DNA of 64,000 nt from Paralvinella palmiformis (Eukaryota > Annelida > Polychaeta > Terebellida > Alvinellidae), in contig JAODUP010000659.1 of NCBI GenBank assembly GCA_025642065.1, positions 1 to 64,000 of the forward strand, written 5' to 3'. Shown piece by piece: positions 26,640 to 38,739 of this stretch. Every line of letters begins with the position of its first letter. Positions within the stretch are counted from its first letter, which is position 1. The notes under the pieces were generated by a model, which was not told the DNA's origin, did not search any database, and saw nothing but the letters and a program-made list of their open reading frames with translations. The translations under genes and the position numbers were made by a program.

Positions 26640-27565
26640 GTTAAAGATCCTTACAAAATATTTCTTTACTTGTTGGAAATTTAACATGAATGGGCAATTA
26701 CTTCCACAAATTAGGATGTGATTATCAGAAAGTCTGTTCACCTTTACTGGCTGTGTGGCTTTTCGGGAACCGTCAAAAGTCAGCAAAACTGAGATTATTA
26801 TAGTCAGATGGGTACAAACTTGTGATCCAAATCGCTTAGATCCAGTACTGCCATACTATTCAGTTCTTTGGGGGTTTGTAAAGAGATTTATAAACTAATA
26901 TGAAATATAAAACAAGCCGGTGCCCTTAGAAAATATGGAAATTACATATTTTACGATGATTCTATAAATAATGTTGGCCGTTTGACAGATATAAAAACGA
27001 GAGAGAGAGAGAGAGAGAGGAGAGAGGGAGAGGCAGGTAATTATGATATAAGTCCTCTTCCATGCATCTTGTTATTACATTTTTAATACTTTTTTAGATA
27101 AATGGTAAGCCAAAAATAGAACAATATTTCTTAATTTCTTCTAAGTCCACATATTTAGTAGCGGAGTATTCGTGTCTCGTTTCAAACACAAAGGCATAAT
27201 TCACTCAGCCGTTGACCAATTGATAATGGCTGATAAACCAGTGGCAGAAGTGGATTCCCATTTTTCTTCAAAAGCCAGATGGATCCCAATCGCATAATTT
27301 GTTCGGAAACATAGTGATTGTCTCCTTGATATCAACTTCAGAAGTTGGTCGACGTAAATATGTTTAACTTTTCTTCGTTCTTAGTTCACTTGAAGAGTTT
27401 ATTTTAATATTTTCTACATTCCTCTATCAGTTCGGGGTATCAGGTTCATTTTGTCTTAGAATCTTCTTAGCCGTTCTAAGCTTATCAAGAGTACAAAGGA
27501 ATTTACCGCATCAAGGTGATCATATTCGAATAAAGGCGAACATGATGATAAATAATACTTTGAGG
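26640..27565 (-). pseudogene. LINE relic (same family as 38740-39965 and 56840-58255)
   Basis: On the minus strand, a pre-RT block lies near 27170-27290: DPSGF followed by the FETRH/CLKRDT overlap that mirrors the FETSH/CLKRAT region at 58790-58815. The plus-strand landmark TCGTTTCAAACACAA at 27179 recurs at 39182 (GCTCGTTTCAAACACAATGG). The lower part, 26640-26850, matches 56155-56300 next to the family member there, and both are followed by a (GA)n tract (27000-27030 here). It is heavily decayed, with no open frame. Limits are approximate. Confidence 0.6.
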
Positions 27566-27579
27566 ATATATTTCGCTAA

Positions 27580-27785
27580 AAAACAGCATCGAATCATGTC
27601 ATAGAAAAGTGGCCTTAGCCTTGATGTATCGATATTGGAGCTACTATTTAAGGAATGATGGATATTCAGCAGTTTGTTTGACGTTATTATTTAATTGACT
27701 TCCTGGTGGCTTCATTTCCTTGCTAACGAGAAAAAAAAACATATTATGGACTTAACAATCTCCTAAATTGTTATAATGTAATAAA
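27580..27785 (+). repeat. Repeat family Q, fragment
   Basis: It shares CAGCATCGAATCA, CTATTTAA and GACTTCCTGGTGGCTTCATT with the Q copies at 31905-32470 and 41325-41950. No coding capacity is seen. Confidence 0.65.
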
Positions 27786-28227
27786 ACTATAATTCGACCC
27801 AGGCGCCAAAGTCCTTTCAGTATTCTAACATATTGTTGTCCAGAAAGAAATAGAAATGTTATAAAATTAGGTGAAATATATCCTCTTCAAGAAGAGACAA
27901 AATATAAATCTGATCAGGAAATAAACAGAACGAATGCTTGTACTAAAACTCTTTAATCTTTCTATATACAAAAAAGTGTATTTAAACATATGAACAAAAT
28001 GATGAACGTTACTTTCGGTTGTTTACTTTATGCAATATTAACAAAGAGCTTCATTCATGACTGAAATAATATTATTAAAAATATCACGCAATAAGTGTAA
28101 AAATCAATACTCGTAAAATGTGTAAAAATGGAGGGACGAAGATAAATAGGTTAATAGTAATAGAACATCACATCAGTCAGGTACAAAAAGGAATATATAT
28201 GTATGTTTTTATTTTTTTTTTTTTTTT

Positions 28228-28273
<46 letters not shown>

Positions 28274-28305
28274 AAAAACAACTTGCTAAGTAATTGGTAT
28301 CTTGT
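27786..28305. other. No gene recognised; poly(T)-(TA)n at 28207-28270
   Basis: A T run (about 28212-28233) leads into TA repeats. The remainder is AT-rich and featureless. Confidence 0.5.
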
Positions 28306-28309
28306 TTGG

Positions 28310-28975
28310 CTGATATCAGTACTTGGATGAGTGCAAACATTCTTAAGTTAAACGAGAAAAGACAGAGCTCATTATCTTTACCCCAAATTGATAATTGAAT
28401 AATTACGGCTTCGGGTAGGTAAGAATACTGTACGGAAAGTACAGAATTCTTCTGCCAGGTTAGTCACTCGCACTCATAAAAGAAAACATCAGTCTTGAAC
28501 TCGCTGCAGTGGCTTCCGGTTATATATAGGTCGCAGTATATAATTTTGATGTACACTGTTAAGGCACTTCAAGGGACCGACCTCAGTACTTAGAGGAACT
28601 TGGCGTACCGTATTAGTCAACAAGTCTCTACAGTCTGAGTCTGGAGCATTCTTAGCCGTACCAACAACACGTCGAGTGACATACGGTAATAGATGTTTCA
28701 GAAAGGCTGCTGCAACCTTATGGAATAATCTTCCAGTAAACATCAGAAAGTGCAAAATCTTTGATACCTTCAAAAAGAAGATTGTTTCAGCTTTTCCTAG
28801 CTGAATATATTATGTATTTGGCTGGAAAGAATTATGTATTTTTAAAGATGTAAATCTGTTACATGCATAACATTATTTATTTTCAAGCGCCTTAGAGTAA
28901 CCCTCTTACAGGTTATATAGGGCGCTAAATAAATTGTGTATACTATTATTATTAGTATTATTATTATTATTAAAA
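28310..28975 (+). pseudogene. L2-like LINE 3' end with internal deletion and (ATT)n tail
   Basis: Near 28315 the RT thumb words LADIST and WMSANILKLNE are readable. A jump follows to QNSSARLVTRTHKRKH (near 28445) and LQWLPVIYRSQY (near 28510). The ORF C-terminus is AFLAVPTTRRVTYGNRCF to AAATLWNNLPVNIRKC and FDTFKKKIVSAFPS, ending with TGA at 28801. The 3' UTR runs to a GGCGCTAAATAAATTGTGT motif at 28920 and an ATT tail at 28945-28975, typical of L2-type elements. The segment between RT palm and QNSSA is missing. The 94-codon minus frame is a shadow. Confidence 0.88.
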
Positions 28976-29225
28976 CAAACCTTTTACTAAGCTTTACATA
29001 CTTATGTATACATATCTGTATGAATGTGTGTGTTTTTGGTATTTACGAGAATGTGTGCACGTATTTATGTATTATTAGACAAACAGACAGACAGACATAT
29101 TTATTCCAGTAATGGTATAATAGATGAGGTGGAAGATTAGAATGTGGAAGGTTCTCAGTCTGAATCCATCAACTAGTTGTAAGTGACTGACATATTCGCT
29201 GTCTGATTCAGCCATAAAATTACTT
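28976..29225. other. No gene recognised
   Basis: Unassigned sequence with a short GACA run near 29083. Nothing else could be supported. Confidence 0.4.
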
Positions 29226-29229
29226 CTTT

Positions 29230-29502
29230 GTGTTGAATGCTAATGCTGACTATTTGATGTTACACAATCGTGATGATGACTATCTGATGTTGGAGGGTGA
29301 TGATGTTGATGATGATGATGGTGACTATATGATATTGGATGATGATGATTACTCTGTGATGATGGATGATAATAATTATGACAATTGGATGTTGGATGCT
29401 AATGATGCCTACCTGATGTTGGATGATGATGCTGCTGGTGCCTACCTGATGTTGGATGATGATGATGCGGATGCCTACCTGACGTTGGATGATATATTAT
29501 AG
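29230..29502 (+). CDS. Asp-rich tandem-repeat reading frame, 90 codons
   Basis: The frame runs from ATG to TAG and is built from an imperfect peptide unit YLMLDDDDA or similar (about 30-36 bases, GATGTTGGATGATGAT core). Five to six units are present, and the last three are the most regular. The peptide would be very acidic, with no signal peptide or membrane segment. It may be a minisatellite that happens to be open, since a 3n-length GAT-rich unit stays in frame easily. No promoter, splice site or homologue is recognised. I give low confidence that it is translated. Confidence 0.3.
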   Translation: MLNANADYLMLHNRDDDYLMLEGDDVDDDDGDYMILDDDDYSVMMDDNNYDNWMLDANDAYLMLDDDAAGAYLMLDDDDADAYLTLDDIL

Positions 29503-29925
29503 TTTAGATCAATTAATTCATAACTTCATCATCTATATTTTAATAAAATATTTCTTCAGCATAGATTTCGACTTCAGCTTCATTCTGGGTTCTAAACACA
29601 TTCTCAGTAAATTAATCTAACATGAAACATACTATGTCCAAATTAGAACCTTTTCCTATCTTAATTGACTCATTTTGATTCTTTATTCATTATTTCAATA
29701 TAAATTAACGAATGAACCAAATTCTATAACTAATTGACTAGCTTTGATAACTGATAATAGTTAAAAGATATAAAACTAAGAGATTTTAATTACAGTGAAG
29801 AGGAAATGAGGAAATAAACCTATCGTTTCTGAAAAAAAGACAAACATTTAATATCAGGCCAACTAAATCAGCTAATACTCTGAATTGCATGAATTTTAAC
29901 TCTATTCTTCTATATGTAAGTTTGA
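29503..29925. other. No gene recognised; possible family T scrap
   Basis: At about 29566-29600 the words TTCGACTTCAGCTTCATTCT and GGGTTCTAA resemble the GACCTCAGCTTTATTCTGGG segment of family T, perhaps a very old fragment. Nothing else is seen. Confidence 0.3.
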
Positions 29926-29929
29926 AATA

Positions 29930-31150
29930 CAGTATCTGATTTTTATGATGGAGAAGAAGGTGTACATCAAGGCAGCATATTATTAGGTACAATATTTAGT
30001 GTAAAAATGGCGTAATGAACACTTTGTCACCCGGCATCGACTGTTCACTTTATGTTGATACCTTTGTCATCTACTACAAGTCCAAGCATATACACACAAT
30101 TAGCAGACAACTCCAACTATGTTTAAATAAAATTCAAAGATGGGCAGATGCTTTTCAAGGGAAAGCCTTTATGTGGAAGCCAATGAGCCATTATTGTATA
30201 AAAGACGCAAAATGTTGTCATTTCAATATGCATTTAAACTAAAATAAAATCCTAAAAACCCAACATATCAAGACACATTTCATTCCAAACTGACGACTAC
30301 CTTTGAACATAAACCAAATCCAATACCTACCTTTGGTATACACATCCAGCATTTACTGAACAATATAAATTTAAACTTCAACCAAGTAGTAATATGAAAA
30401 TTCCCATTATCCGATACGATCTCAATTCATTTAGAAAAAAAACACAGATTCGATCCAAGATATGTTCATTATCAAATTTGCAGAAATTAAACAGGAATAT
30501 CCCACCTTCAGGTTTTTGTTTATACTGATGGTTCAAAGAAAGATAATTGACTTGGTTGCGCTGTTATAGTGGGTAGAGGCTGTTTGACAGAACGTCTACC
30601 TGATTTTCTCCGCTGAACTTCGATCTATTTTACTGACCTTCAAATCTATAGATAGATCAATCCATAATAAATTTGTCATTCGCACTGATTTATTATCCAG
30701 CCTCCAATCAATTGGAAATCTTTAACTCGACAATAGTATTATTTTAGAAATTGCTAAATAAATACACAGACATTACTAATAAAGAAATAAAAACGTTATA
30801 TTTTGTTGTGTGCCAAGTCACATAGGCATAAAGGGAAATGGAAAGGCTGATGCTTCAACTTAATACTATAAAAAACTAATTATCCCACTCAGACTTTAGA
30901 CATACCTTAAAATATCACTACATAACAAAATGACAGCAACATTGGGACGATCAAATATACAATAAATTATATTCTGTCAAACATGTCATTGGAGCATGGC
31001 TCATCTGAAACCTCAAAAGACGAGAATAATTAGTTTATCTCGTGAACCCATTGGAGACATAGCTATCTTACACACAATTATTTGTTAGCTGGGGAGGATC
31101 CCCCGTTCTGTATTTCGTGCCATTTTTACCAGATTAGAAAAGAAGAAATA
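29930..31150 (+). pseudogene. LINE RT plus RNase H relic (I/Jockey-like group)
   Basis: RT words come first: EEGVHQGSIL near 29950, then NTLSPGIDCSLYVDTFVIYY near 30017-30078, where the catalytic YVDD has become YVDT. Next is LQLCLNKIQRWAD to 30150. A spacer holds PFGLRIQPLL-like words (degenerate). An RNase H domain follows, with YTDGSK near 30520, SLQSIGNL near 30705 and PSHIGIKGNGKADA near 30815, and a GEDPP block near 31100. RNase H after RT is known in I, Tad, LOA and related LINE clades. Many frameshifts and stops are present. It is truncated at both ends, and no endonuclease is seen. Confidence 0.85.
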
Positions 31151-31317
31151 TGTGAAGAACAATTATAGTTAATTAATCAGATGGCTTATTTATTAGTGTG
31201 ATCGTTATTTAATTCACTATATAGCTATCAATTTGCAAATATAGTATGCTGGTGTTTTTATAGGTGTGTTTGTGTGCGCATTTTTGGTATGTATGTATGA
31301 CAGAGAGTCTCTGTGTG

Positions 31318-31318
31318 T

Positions 31319-31351
<33 letters not shown>

Positions 31352-31402
31352 TAGCACTTATTATAACGCCACATATCCTAATGCTTAGTTCAATGGTGTT
31401 TT
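31318..31402 (-). mobile_element. LINE/SINE 3' end scrap with (ATT)n tail
   Basis: On the minus strand the words ATATGTGGCGTTATAATAAG and TGCTATG lead into an ATT tail (AAT on the plus strand, 31320-31348). This is the usual 3' terminus of L2-type elements and SINEs that borrow it. A (TG/CG)n run follows at 31403-31462. No body can be recognised. Confidence 0.5.
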
Positions 31403-31462
31403 ACGTGTGTATTTGTGTGTTTGTGTGCGTGCGTGCGTGCGTGTGTGCGTGCGTGCGTGTGT

Positions 31463-31900
31463 CACAAATACGTAAGTGTGACTTTTTATATATTATCCAA
31501 TCACAGTAACATTCAAATCAGGGACAACTTAAGTCGGTACTTAAATGATATTATCAGAAGCATGAACATCCTCCGACAGATACTACACGGATTTTATCCC
31601 ATGTTCATGGGATTTATATGTCAGCGTACAATTATCTTTACTAGAGAAACACCATTACAGACCTAATTTCTGAAATCCTATTTCTGTTTATATTAAAAAA
31701 ATCATAACCCATTATAATATATGATATGACTAGATCTGATTCAATAAAGATATTCTCTATATACTAAATATTATTCTTAGTGTGGAATTTTTCATTTTAC
31801 GTCACATGTTATAATTAGTCAGTTATGTTTAATTAAACGTTGAAACAATGAAAGAAATTAATGGTAGAGTGAAGTTATTTTTAAGATACTATTTTATAAT
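31463..31900. other. AT-rich sequence, nothing recognised
   Basis: I see no feature that can be supported here. Confidence 0.4.
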
Positions 31901-31904
31901 AATG

Positions 31905-32470
31905 TGGTTCTATCAGTAGTAAAGATAATATATATTTGATGTGTTCGTGTGAATAATTCAAATTCATAATTAAAATAAAAGGCCCCGCAATTAACACATA
32001 TCTTTGGCACTAACAGATACAAAAACCTTCGAAGCTTAACGCAGTTACTTCCTGAATAATGTATCATTGTCGAAGCAGATAGATTAATTAAGAACAGTGC
32101 ACTAAGACACGAGTTTAAACTTTCCATTAAACGAATGTCACCAAAGGAGGCATGGAACATAATATGGTAAAGATATGTGTCAGTAAAAACCAGCATCGTA
32201 CCACAATGTAGAAATGTGACCTGGACGTACCAAGCAAATGGTGGCAACGACAGGATACAGTGGTAAAAATGAAACTGCTATTTAAATGGAGATTGGTGAG
32301 TGATGGTCAATCACCAGTTTGCGTGACTTTATATATAAGTGACCTCCTGATGGCTTCATTTCGTTCCAATGTCATGAGATAATATGTAGGAATATGTCAA
32401 CCAGACAAAAGGTTAATAAATGTCCATCCCGTGTATTGTTATACAATGTTAAAGTACTTTTATATAAACA
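31905..32470 (+). repeat. Repeat family Q, copy
   Basis: It is colinear with 41325-41950, sharing AATAATGTGGTTCTATCAGTA, AGGAGGCATGGAACAT (AGGAGGTATGGAACAT there), ACCAGCATCG, GATGGTCAATCACC and GTGACCTCCTG.TGGCTTCAT (each 20 or fewer here). The 117-codon minus frame at 31894-32247 lies inside and is not conserved as a frame in the other copy. The element type is unknown. Confidence 0.75.
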
Positions 32471-34295
32471 AAAATCACAAATACATGCATGACAATATCC
32501 AAAGAAAGAAAAAAAACTTAAATTCATCAATTCTCATTAGAACAGTTATTATACCTGTCTAATCAAACAACTAGTTCTAGGTAGCGGAAAATATAAATGA
32601 AGATTTGTATATTATCTGATAGTATTCTCTAATGTTTTATCATATTATAGCTGAACTTAACAATTGTTTAGCAACATATTTTATAATCAATTATTGTCTT
32701 ATTATATTTTAAAACATAAATGTTAAAGACATATTGTAAGGTGAGTTACTATATTTGTTTCTTTCATTGTTTCCACTTTGTTTGTACAAACAAAACACAA
32801 TCTGTGGACCAGCGACAATTGTAAATTGTGTAAATCACAAAAGATCGATATAACAATTCTCTTCGACGAGAAAGCAGCCTCCATAAACAATTATAAACAC
32901 ATTTTTTAAAGAGACAAATTTACTTTTGAGTGGACTTAAAAATAACAACTATATACTTGACAACTGTAAAGAAGGCCTACAAGTTGTCAGAATTACAAAA
33001 CTTTAACTCGGTCCTGTTGCCACGGATCATTCATATCCATAACATAATGTAGCTAATAAAAAAGACAAATCTTCTCAAATTAAGTAAAACTATACCTCTT
33101 TTGTCGTAAAATATCTTGCTAAATGTCTTTAAATTGCTAAAACCCCAAATACAAATTGACCAGAAGATAAATGGTAATGAAAGACTTTAATCCATTCCAA
33201 ATACGAAATACTTATACACATCTTATAATAGACGAATAACTAATACTACATAAAGTACTTTACCATCCGTAAATATAAAATAGGAAAATGTTAACTGAAA
33301 TAATAAAATTTAAACATATTGGATTGAGTGTATGAATGAGACAATGATGGGAAAGACAGAGTCAGTTATCTTAAGATCAGTAAATTTGCACCCATGATAA
33401 GATCTCCATATATTTGGCTTGTCCATTTATTTTAATGAAAGTATATTTTGACTGAAGTTGTCGAAAAAATGTCCTAGATTAAAGTAGATAGTAAAAAACG
33501 GTTTGTAATATTTGTCATTAAGCCTAAGATGTGTTATTATGGTTAAACGTCGGATGAATTTAATAAATAATTATAAGACAATGAAATAAATCAGCTCAAA
33601 GCGAAACTTTAGTAGTTATTATAAACACTTACGAATCATCAACAAATACTGAAGAAATATATATATATATATTTGATAAATCTCATTTAATATATTATGT
33701 TCGTATTATTTATCTGTCATTTTTATAATAACACTCTATGTAGACGTATATGTATAATCTCTTTTTAATCCACAACAATTCCCACAAACATCCTTTTGCG
33801 GGGGGGGGGTCCTTAACTATGATATAGCATAATGAGAGACTCTGAAGGCTGATGAATAAAAACACATTGAGTTACCCAGAGACACATATGTGAGGGAAGA
33901 GAGGGGATAGGATATGATACTGACAGAATATAATTCATATAATTATTAATATAATAGAATAGCGGAATAGCAATGCTCGTTTAAAATTTAAAACAATTGT
34001 ATTCTTAACACAATTATTATTTTGCCAAAATGATCAAAGCGTTCTTTGACAAATTGTCTTGATAGCCAGTTTCATAATATTCAGGATATCGTTTTCAGAT
34101 ATATTCTCTTATTTGATTCTGTACATATATTATACATATAAGTTGACTTTTAATTATAAAATGGGTAACTTATATACGAATTACATATATGTTGCTTCAT
34201 TGTTCACTGTATTTCAAGTACTATGTATGTATATATGTGTGCATGTAAATGTCAGGTTATACACATAAGGCGGCACTACCCAAATTCAATAGCGC
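32471..34295. other. AT-rich sequence, nothing recognised
   Basis: There is a 9-base G run at about 33800 and a short (TA)n at 33658-33672. No reading frame of interest, RNA gene or known element could be supported. Confidence 0.4.
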
Positions 34296-34298
34296 TAA

Positions 34299-34327
34299 AG
34301 TCTCTCTCTCTCTCTCTCTCTCTCTCA

Positions 34328-34371
<44 letters not shown>
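34299..34371. repeat. (CT)n-(TA)n microsatellite
   Basis: About 26 bases of CT, then about 42 bases of TA. Confidence 0.97.
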
Positions 34372-34372
<1 letters not shown>

Positions 34373-34489
34373 AATCACTAAGATTGATAAATAAAATAGC
34401 CGTAAATACGAAATTCATGATAACATAGGAAAGATAAAACGTAATTTGTAAAAGATTGTCTTAATTATGTATTCATCTGCCATTCGCCG

Positions 34490-37410
34490 TGGATATGGTT
34501 TATATTTTAAAATCTTGAACAAAAATTAACGAAAATTACCTGGGCTTGAGGAGGTAACGCTTCAAGAAACAAACCAATTGTACGGTTTAACTTTGATGTA
34601 CAAAAACGTTCAGCTCACATTCTACAAATAACATGATAAAGTGGAAAATAATGGAAGCTTAAGACTTTCATTTAATCTGAAAGATGTAACAGGAAGTTAG
34701 TAGATTTCTTAACAACTCGACAGTCAGTAACAAGTCTCAATACCCCTCTCTGTTCTCTTTAAACGACAGTCAAAAATGTTATAATATAATGTTACATCTG
34801 TGTTCTTGCAGTTTCTGTCCAATGGTAATTTTTAATCTCCTTTGAAGTTTCCCGAAATCGTATGTTTTTAACACTTTCCTTGTTAAAATTTAAAAAAAGG
34901 ATCCTCACATTAACGATGATATGATATAAAAATATTGTATATACCAAAAATTTCTATATTTGTATCATAGTAATTAATTAAATGTGTTTATGTTAAACTG
35001 AATAATATTATTTCCCATTATCACTATATATATCACTGAATGCTATAATGTTGTTGATTTCATTGCAACATTCCTCATCTTTTAGCAAGATAGCTTTTCT
35101 CTAATCCATCTAAAAAGAACAATTTCTGTATCTTTTGGTCCATACTGGGATGTTTTATTATTTTTATCATAAGACTACTAAAGCAATAATTACCTTCTGA
35201 TGCGTTAGAAAATCTGTGAACAAACAACCAAAAGTAGCAAAAAATACATTTGTCAAAGTAATCTAAATTATATAAACAATAGAAAATCGAAAAGCAATTA
35301 CCTTTTTGTCAAGATATTTATCATTGAGATAGACTGACTTCTCAGTGAATTTCCAGATAACAACAGCCGAATGTTAGTGACTAATGACTGTTATCGAATA
35401 TCTGGTGAAGTACAAAATCTACAAATTATTTACACAGTAGAAATGTACCTGAGTAGAAGTCCCACAAGTTGTTATTTAGCGATCCTTTCATGTCTCACAC
35501 ATAATAAGGCTCTTGAAATTAGATAACTCTTTTCAACTCAATGTTTTATCCATCAGGGGGAGTATCAAGAAAGTAAGCCAACACTTAATTATATTCTTCA
35601 TGTTTTGTCAATCGCTCTAAACAAATACTGTTTTATAGTAATAATACATATAGTGAGAGTAACAAACATTTCACATGAAACACTTTAACATGATCGCTTT
35701 ACATAGAATACTTCATTAGACGAATATTCTACCCTCAATCGGAAAACAACATTGGTGTATCTTAGCTCGAGGTGGTAAGCATGTTAGGTAATATATTTAA
35801 GAATAAATCACTTTCTGCTGATATATGAAAAATAAATAGTTTAAGTAAAATTAAGTTCATGATAAATTATTATGCTAGGCCATAACATATTTCTACCTAG
35901 CCGCATATTTTGTAACAAATGACAATGATCAAAACAAATTCATCTTTATAAATGTAATTGACTCTTTGACTTATTCTAACTAAAGTATTTACTTCTACTG
36001 CAGTCGCTCGCAGTCCACCAAAGAATGGATCGTTTTCAAATGTTTATTATACTTAAGTGTAATTAATTGTAAAGATCAAATATATCCTACATCTGACAAC
36101 GTACTCCAGAAGAGCATTATCAGATTTCTTTAGGAAGTACTTTAGGAATCAACGGAATTTTGGCCTTTCCACAAACCAGGATCTCCTCAAATACGGTAGT
36201 TTCCCCTGATATCAGAAATATTACTAATAATTATAAATGTAAACAAACGTATTGTAGCATCATTTGCGAATCTAATTTCGGTTCAGATAAAGTGAAATAC
36301 TAATTACATTATTGTACATATCTACATTTTAGAATACTACTGTCTCAAATCTATGTACGTGATCCCACTACATGGCGCCCTCAGAACCGATCGCAGCACA
36401 AGCTTACCAGTTTCATTTGATCAATCCTTGGTTTCATAAATGTTTCAAATAAACAAAAGTTTCAAAGAATATTGTAATGTATGTATGGTTTAAACAGTAC
36501 AGCTTAAACTACGAGGACATTAATTATTTCCACAAATATTAGGTTGGACTATACGGTTATTTATACACGTGTTCCTTGCCAGAAGTAATTCAAATGCTTT
36601 GTCTTATTAATAATGTTTATATCACACTGCCAATCAACTTACTAAAACATGTCGATTGACTTCGTATGTAAATTTGTATTTCAATGTTATATGTTTGAAA
36701 ACATTAAGCAAATAAATCTTCAATAAGAAACCCTTATTGATTGAAATAATATTCACTTCCCAAAATGTCACAATGCATTTTGACAATGTGAAAATGTGAT
36801 ATGTAATTAAAACTTACTCACTCACTAACTCATTCACTCATTCAGACTTTCTCTAGCCAGCAGGTAAATTATATTTAGTTCAAATTGCCTTCCAATTTCA
36901 ATTACCACAAAAACGGTAATATTACAATCCTCAAAATATGCATATTTAATTGTGTGATAATTACAATATAACACAAATCTAAGAGAAATCAAGCTAATAA
37001 TATTAAGAATTTGAGTATCAAATTTGTCATGTAACCTGGAAATTATAATGTATTTTTCTGCTGTTTTATGTTTTCTGAAATATAATAAGAATGAAAAAAT
37101 AATTCAATTAATTATCTATAAAGGTAACTAACCACATTTTCTTTAAAGGTAATACGACTCTGTAGTTATACCCAAAATTGTTGTTATTAAGATAACATTA
37201 GGAATGACAAGGACAATAGTTTTTGTTTTAAATTAAACATCAAAGGTATATTATTAACAAATGTATTGTGTTCATTTAGAATGACAAGAGAGGTAACTAA
37301 AGAGAATAAATAACTGGTTGCGTTACAATTTCTAACGTATAAATACTGAATTATTAGCAATTCGTCGTTCCATTATGACAAGAGTATAAAGGTAGACACG
37401 TAACATTTCA
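34490..37410 (+). repeat. Long AT-rich repeat family R, copy 2
   Basis: The first part, to 36120, is colinear with R copy 1 and copy 3, for example TATATATCACTGAATGCTAT at 35027, ATAATTACCTTCTGATGC at 35190, GTTATTTAGCGATCCTTTCA at 35473 and GATCAAATATATCCTACATC at 36075. The later part (36800-37400) is colinear with 52730-53320, sharing CATTCACTCATTCAGACTTT, ATTATTAAGAA and AAATTATTA.CAATTC words. The segment 36130-36790 is not clearly matched elsewhere. No coding capacity is recognised. Confidence 0.7.
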
Positions 37411-37419
37411 TTTCTAGAG

Positions 37420-37787
37420 TGAGCTCCGGTGGCCTAGTGATTAAGCACCCGGTACTTGGTGCCAACGGTCGCAGGTTCGAACCCCGTAAGAGGTCGAAAC
37501 TTTTCCAGGGATTAATTTCTCGGCTCACTACATCGTGGGTGGCTGACCACGTTAAATGGCGCTGCCGTCTCCACTGAATTATTTAAAATAAAGGGGGACG
37601 TTAAAAACCCCCTGAGGACGTAAAACACTCTGGCAGTGACCACCCTCAGGGTATTTCGGCTTCATCTTTCCGTACTGCTCCCCTGTGAGTGGTGGGGGAG
37701 GTTTCTCAACCACTCCAACATAGAGGCTGTGCTGATTAAACGACAGCCTGGGGATTCTCCCCGAACAACAAAACCAAACCAACCTTC
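37420..37787 (+). mobile_element. tRNA-headed SINE, family 3, with AAACC tail
   Basis: The head has A-box-like GGTGGCCTAGTGATTAAGCA and B-box GGTTCGAACCCCG about 35 bases later. A long GC-richer body follows, with the words GGGGGACGTTAAAAACCCCC and CAGGGTATTTCGGCTTCATC. It ends in a tail AACAAAACCAAACCAACC at 37768-37787. At about 365 bp it is near full length and stands out by GC content from its surroundings. The 67-codon minus frame is SINE sequence. The group is inferred to be a composite SINE; the central domain is not assigned. Confidence 0.9.
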
Positions 37788-38315
37788 ATTTCTAGTTTTC
37801 GATTATCTTTAATGTATTCGCAGATACAGATGAAAAGAGTGCGATTATATATATATATATATATACTTGATTATAGGTTGTAAATTGTAATATCGTCTAA
37901 AATGAATTGAATCACTTGAAGCAAACATTTACTTTTATAAATGCTAATTAACACCTAGGTGAAATCTAAGTTAATGATATGTTATATGATAACTGTCAAA
38001 TGTCACTTTAACGGAATTTCTGCTATAAATGCAAGATTAGTTATACATATTTAAAGTAATCTATAAAAGTTATAATGTTATCTTATTTGGTTATAGAATC
38101 ATATTTCCAATAAATCAGTTATGACTTTGTACAATTTTAGTTATAATAATAATAATAATATAACTATAATATTAGTATTTTATACGATAATTTATTCAAC
38201 CAGAGTTGCTCTAAGTATTTAATTAAGATATGTTTTGTTATATATAGTACAAACTTATAGAGAGAATGTGTGTGTGTAATACGCCTTCTGTTCCTTATTT
38301 CATAATAGTGTGTGT
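37788..38315. other. AT-rich sequence, nothing recognised
   Basis: A short (TA)n lies at 37845-37866, and an (AAT)n run near 38145 in a stretch that resembles 26460-26560. No gene was recognised. Confidence 0.4.
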
Positions 38316-38515
38316 GTGATGATGATGATGATGATTGTTTTTAGGGCCACTTTTGTACATATGGTAAGCTAAATCGGGCGAGCAACCTCCAGAGGTAATG
38401 AAGCGAAGTCAAAGATGAAACAAATTTCAGGTATGACCAAGTTAAGATTCGAACACGGGTGGTAGTGACCTGTGGTCCAACACGCTACCAGCTAGACAAC
38501 TGAGGCGACCCGCAG
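38316..38515 (-). mobile_element. tRNA-headed SINE, family 4, with (ATC)n tail
   Basis: On the minus strand the head starts at about 38513 (GCGGGTCGCCTCAGTTGTCT). It has an A-box-like TAGCTGGTAGCGTGTTGGA and a B-box GTGTTCGAATC. A body of about 120 bases ends at AAAACAATC and an ATC tail (GATGATGATGAT on the plus strand, 38319-38333). The tail and both boxes make the call firm. (TG)n follows at 38515-38552. Confidence 0.87.
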
Positions 38516-38739
38516 TATGTGTGTGTACGTACGTGTGCGTGTGTGTGTGTGCTATATGTTTTACCTTACATTTCCGGTAATGTGTATTAAATCTCAATTA
38601 GAAATAGACTTATACCGGAGTATTTCATGTAATATACATATTACCTGATTATTCAGATTAATTGTATCATATGTATGTATATATGTGTCTGCGCTTGTAT
38701 ATATATATATATATATATATATACAACTTTAATGCGATG

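Noticed and set aside
37420..37500. Possible true tRNA gene at the start of the family 3 SINE
   Set aside because: It has A and B boxes, but no acceptor-stem pairing could be found and the body continues as a SINE with a tail.
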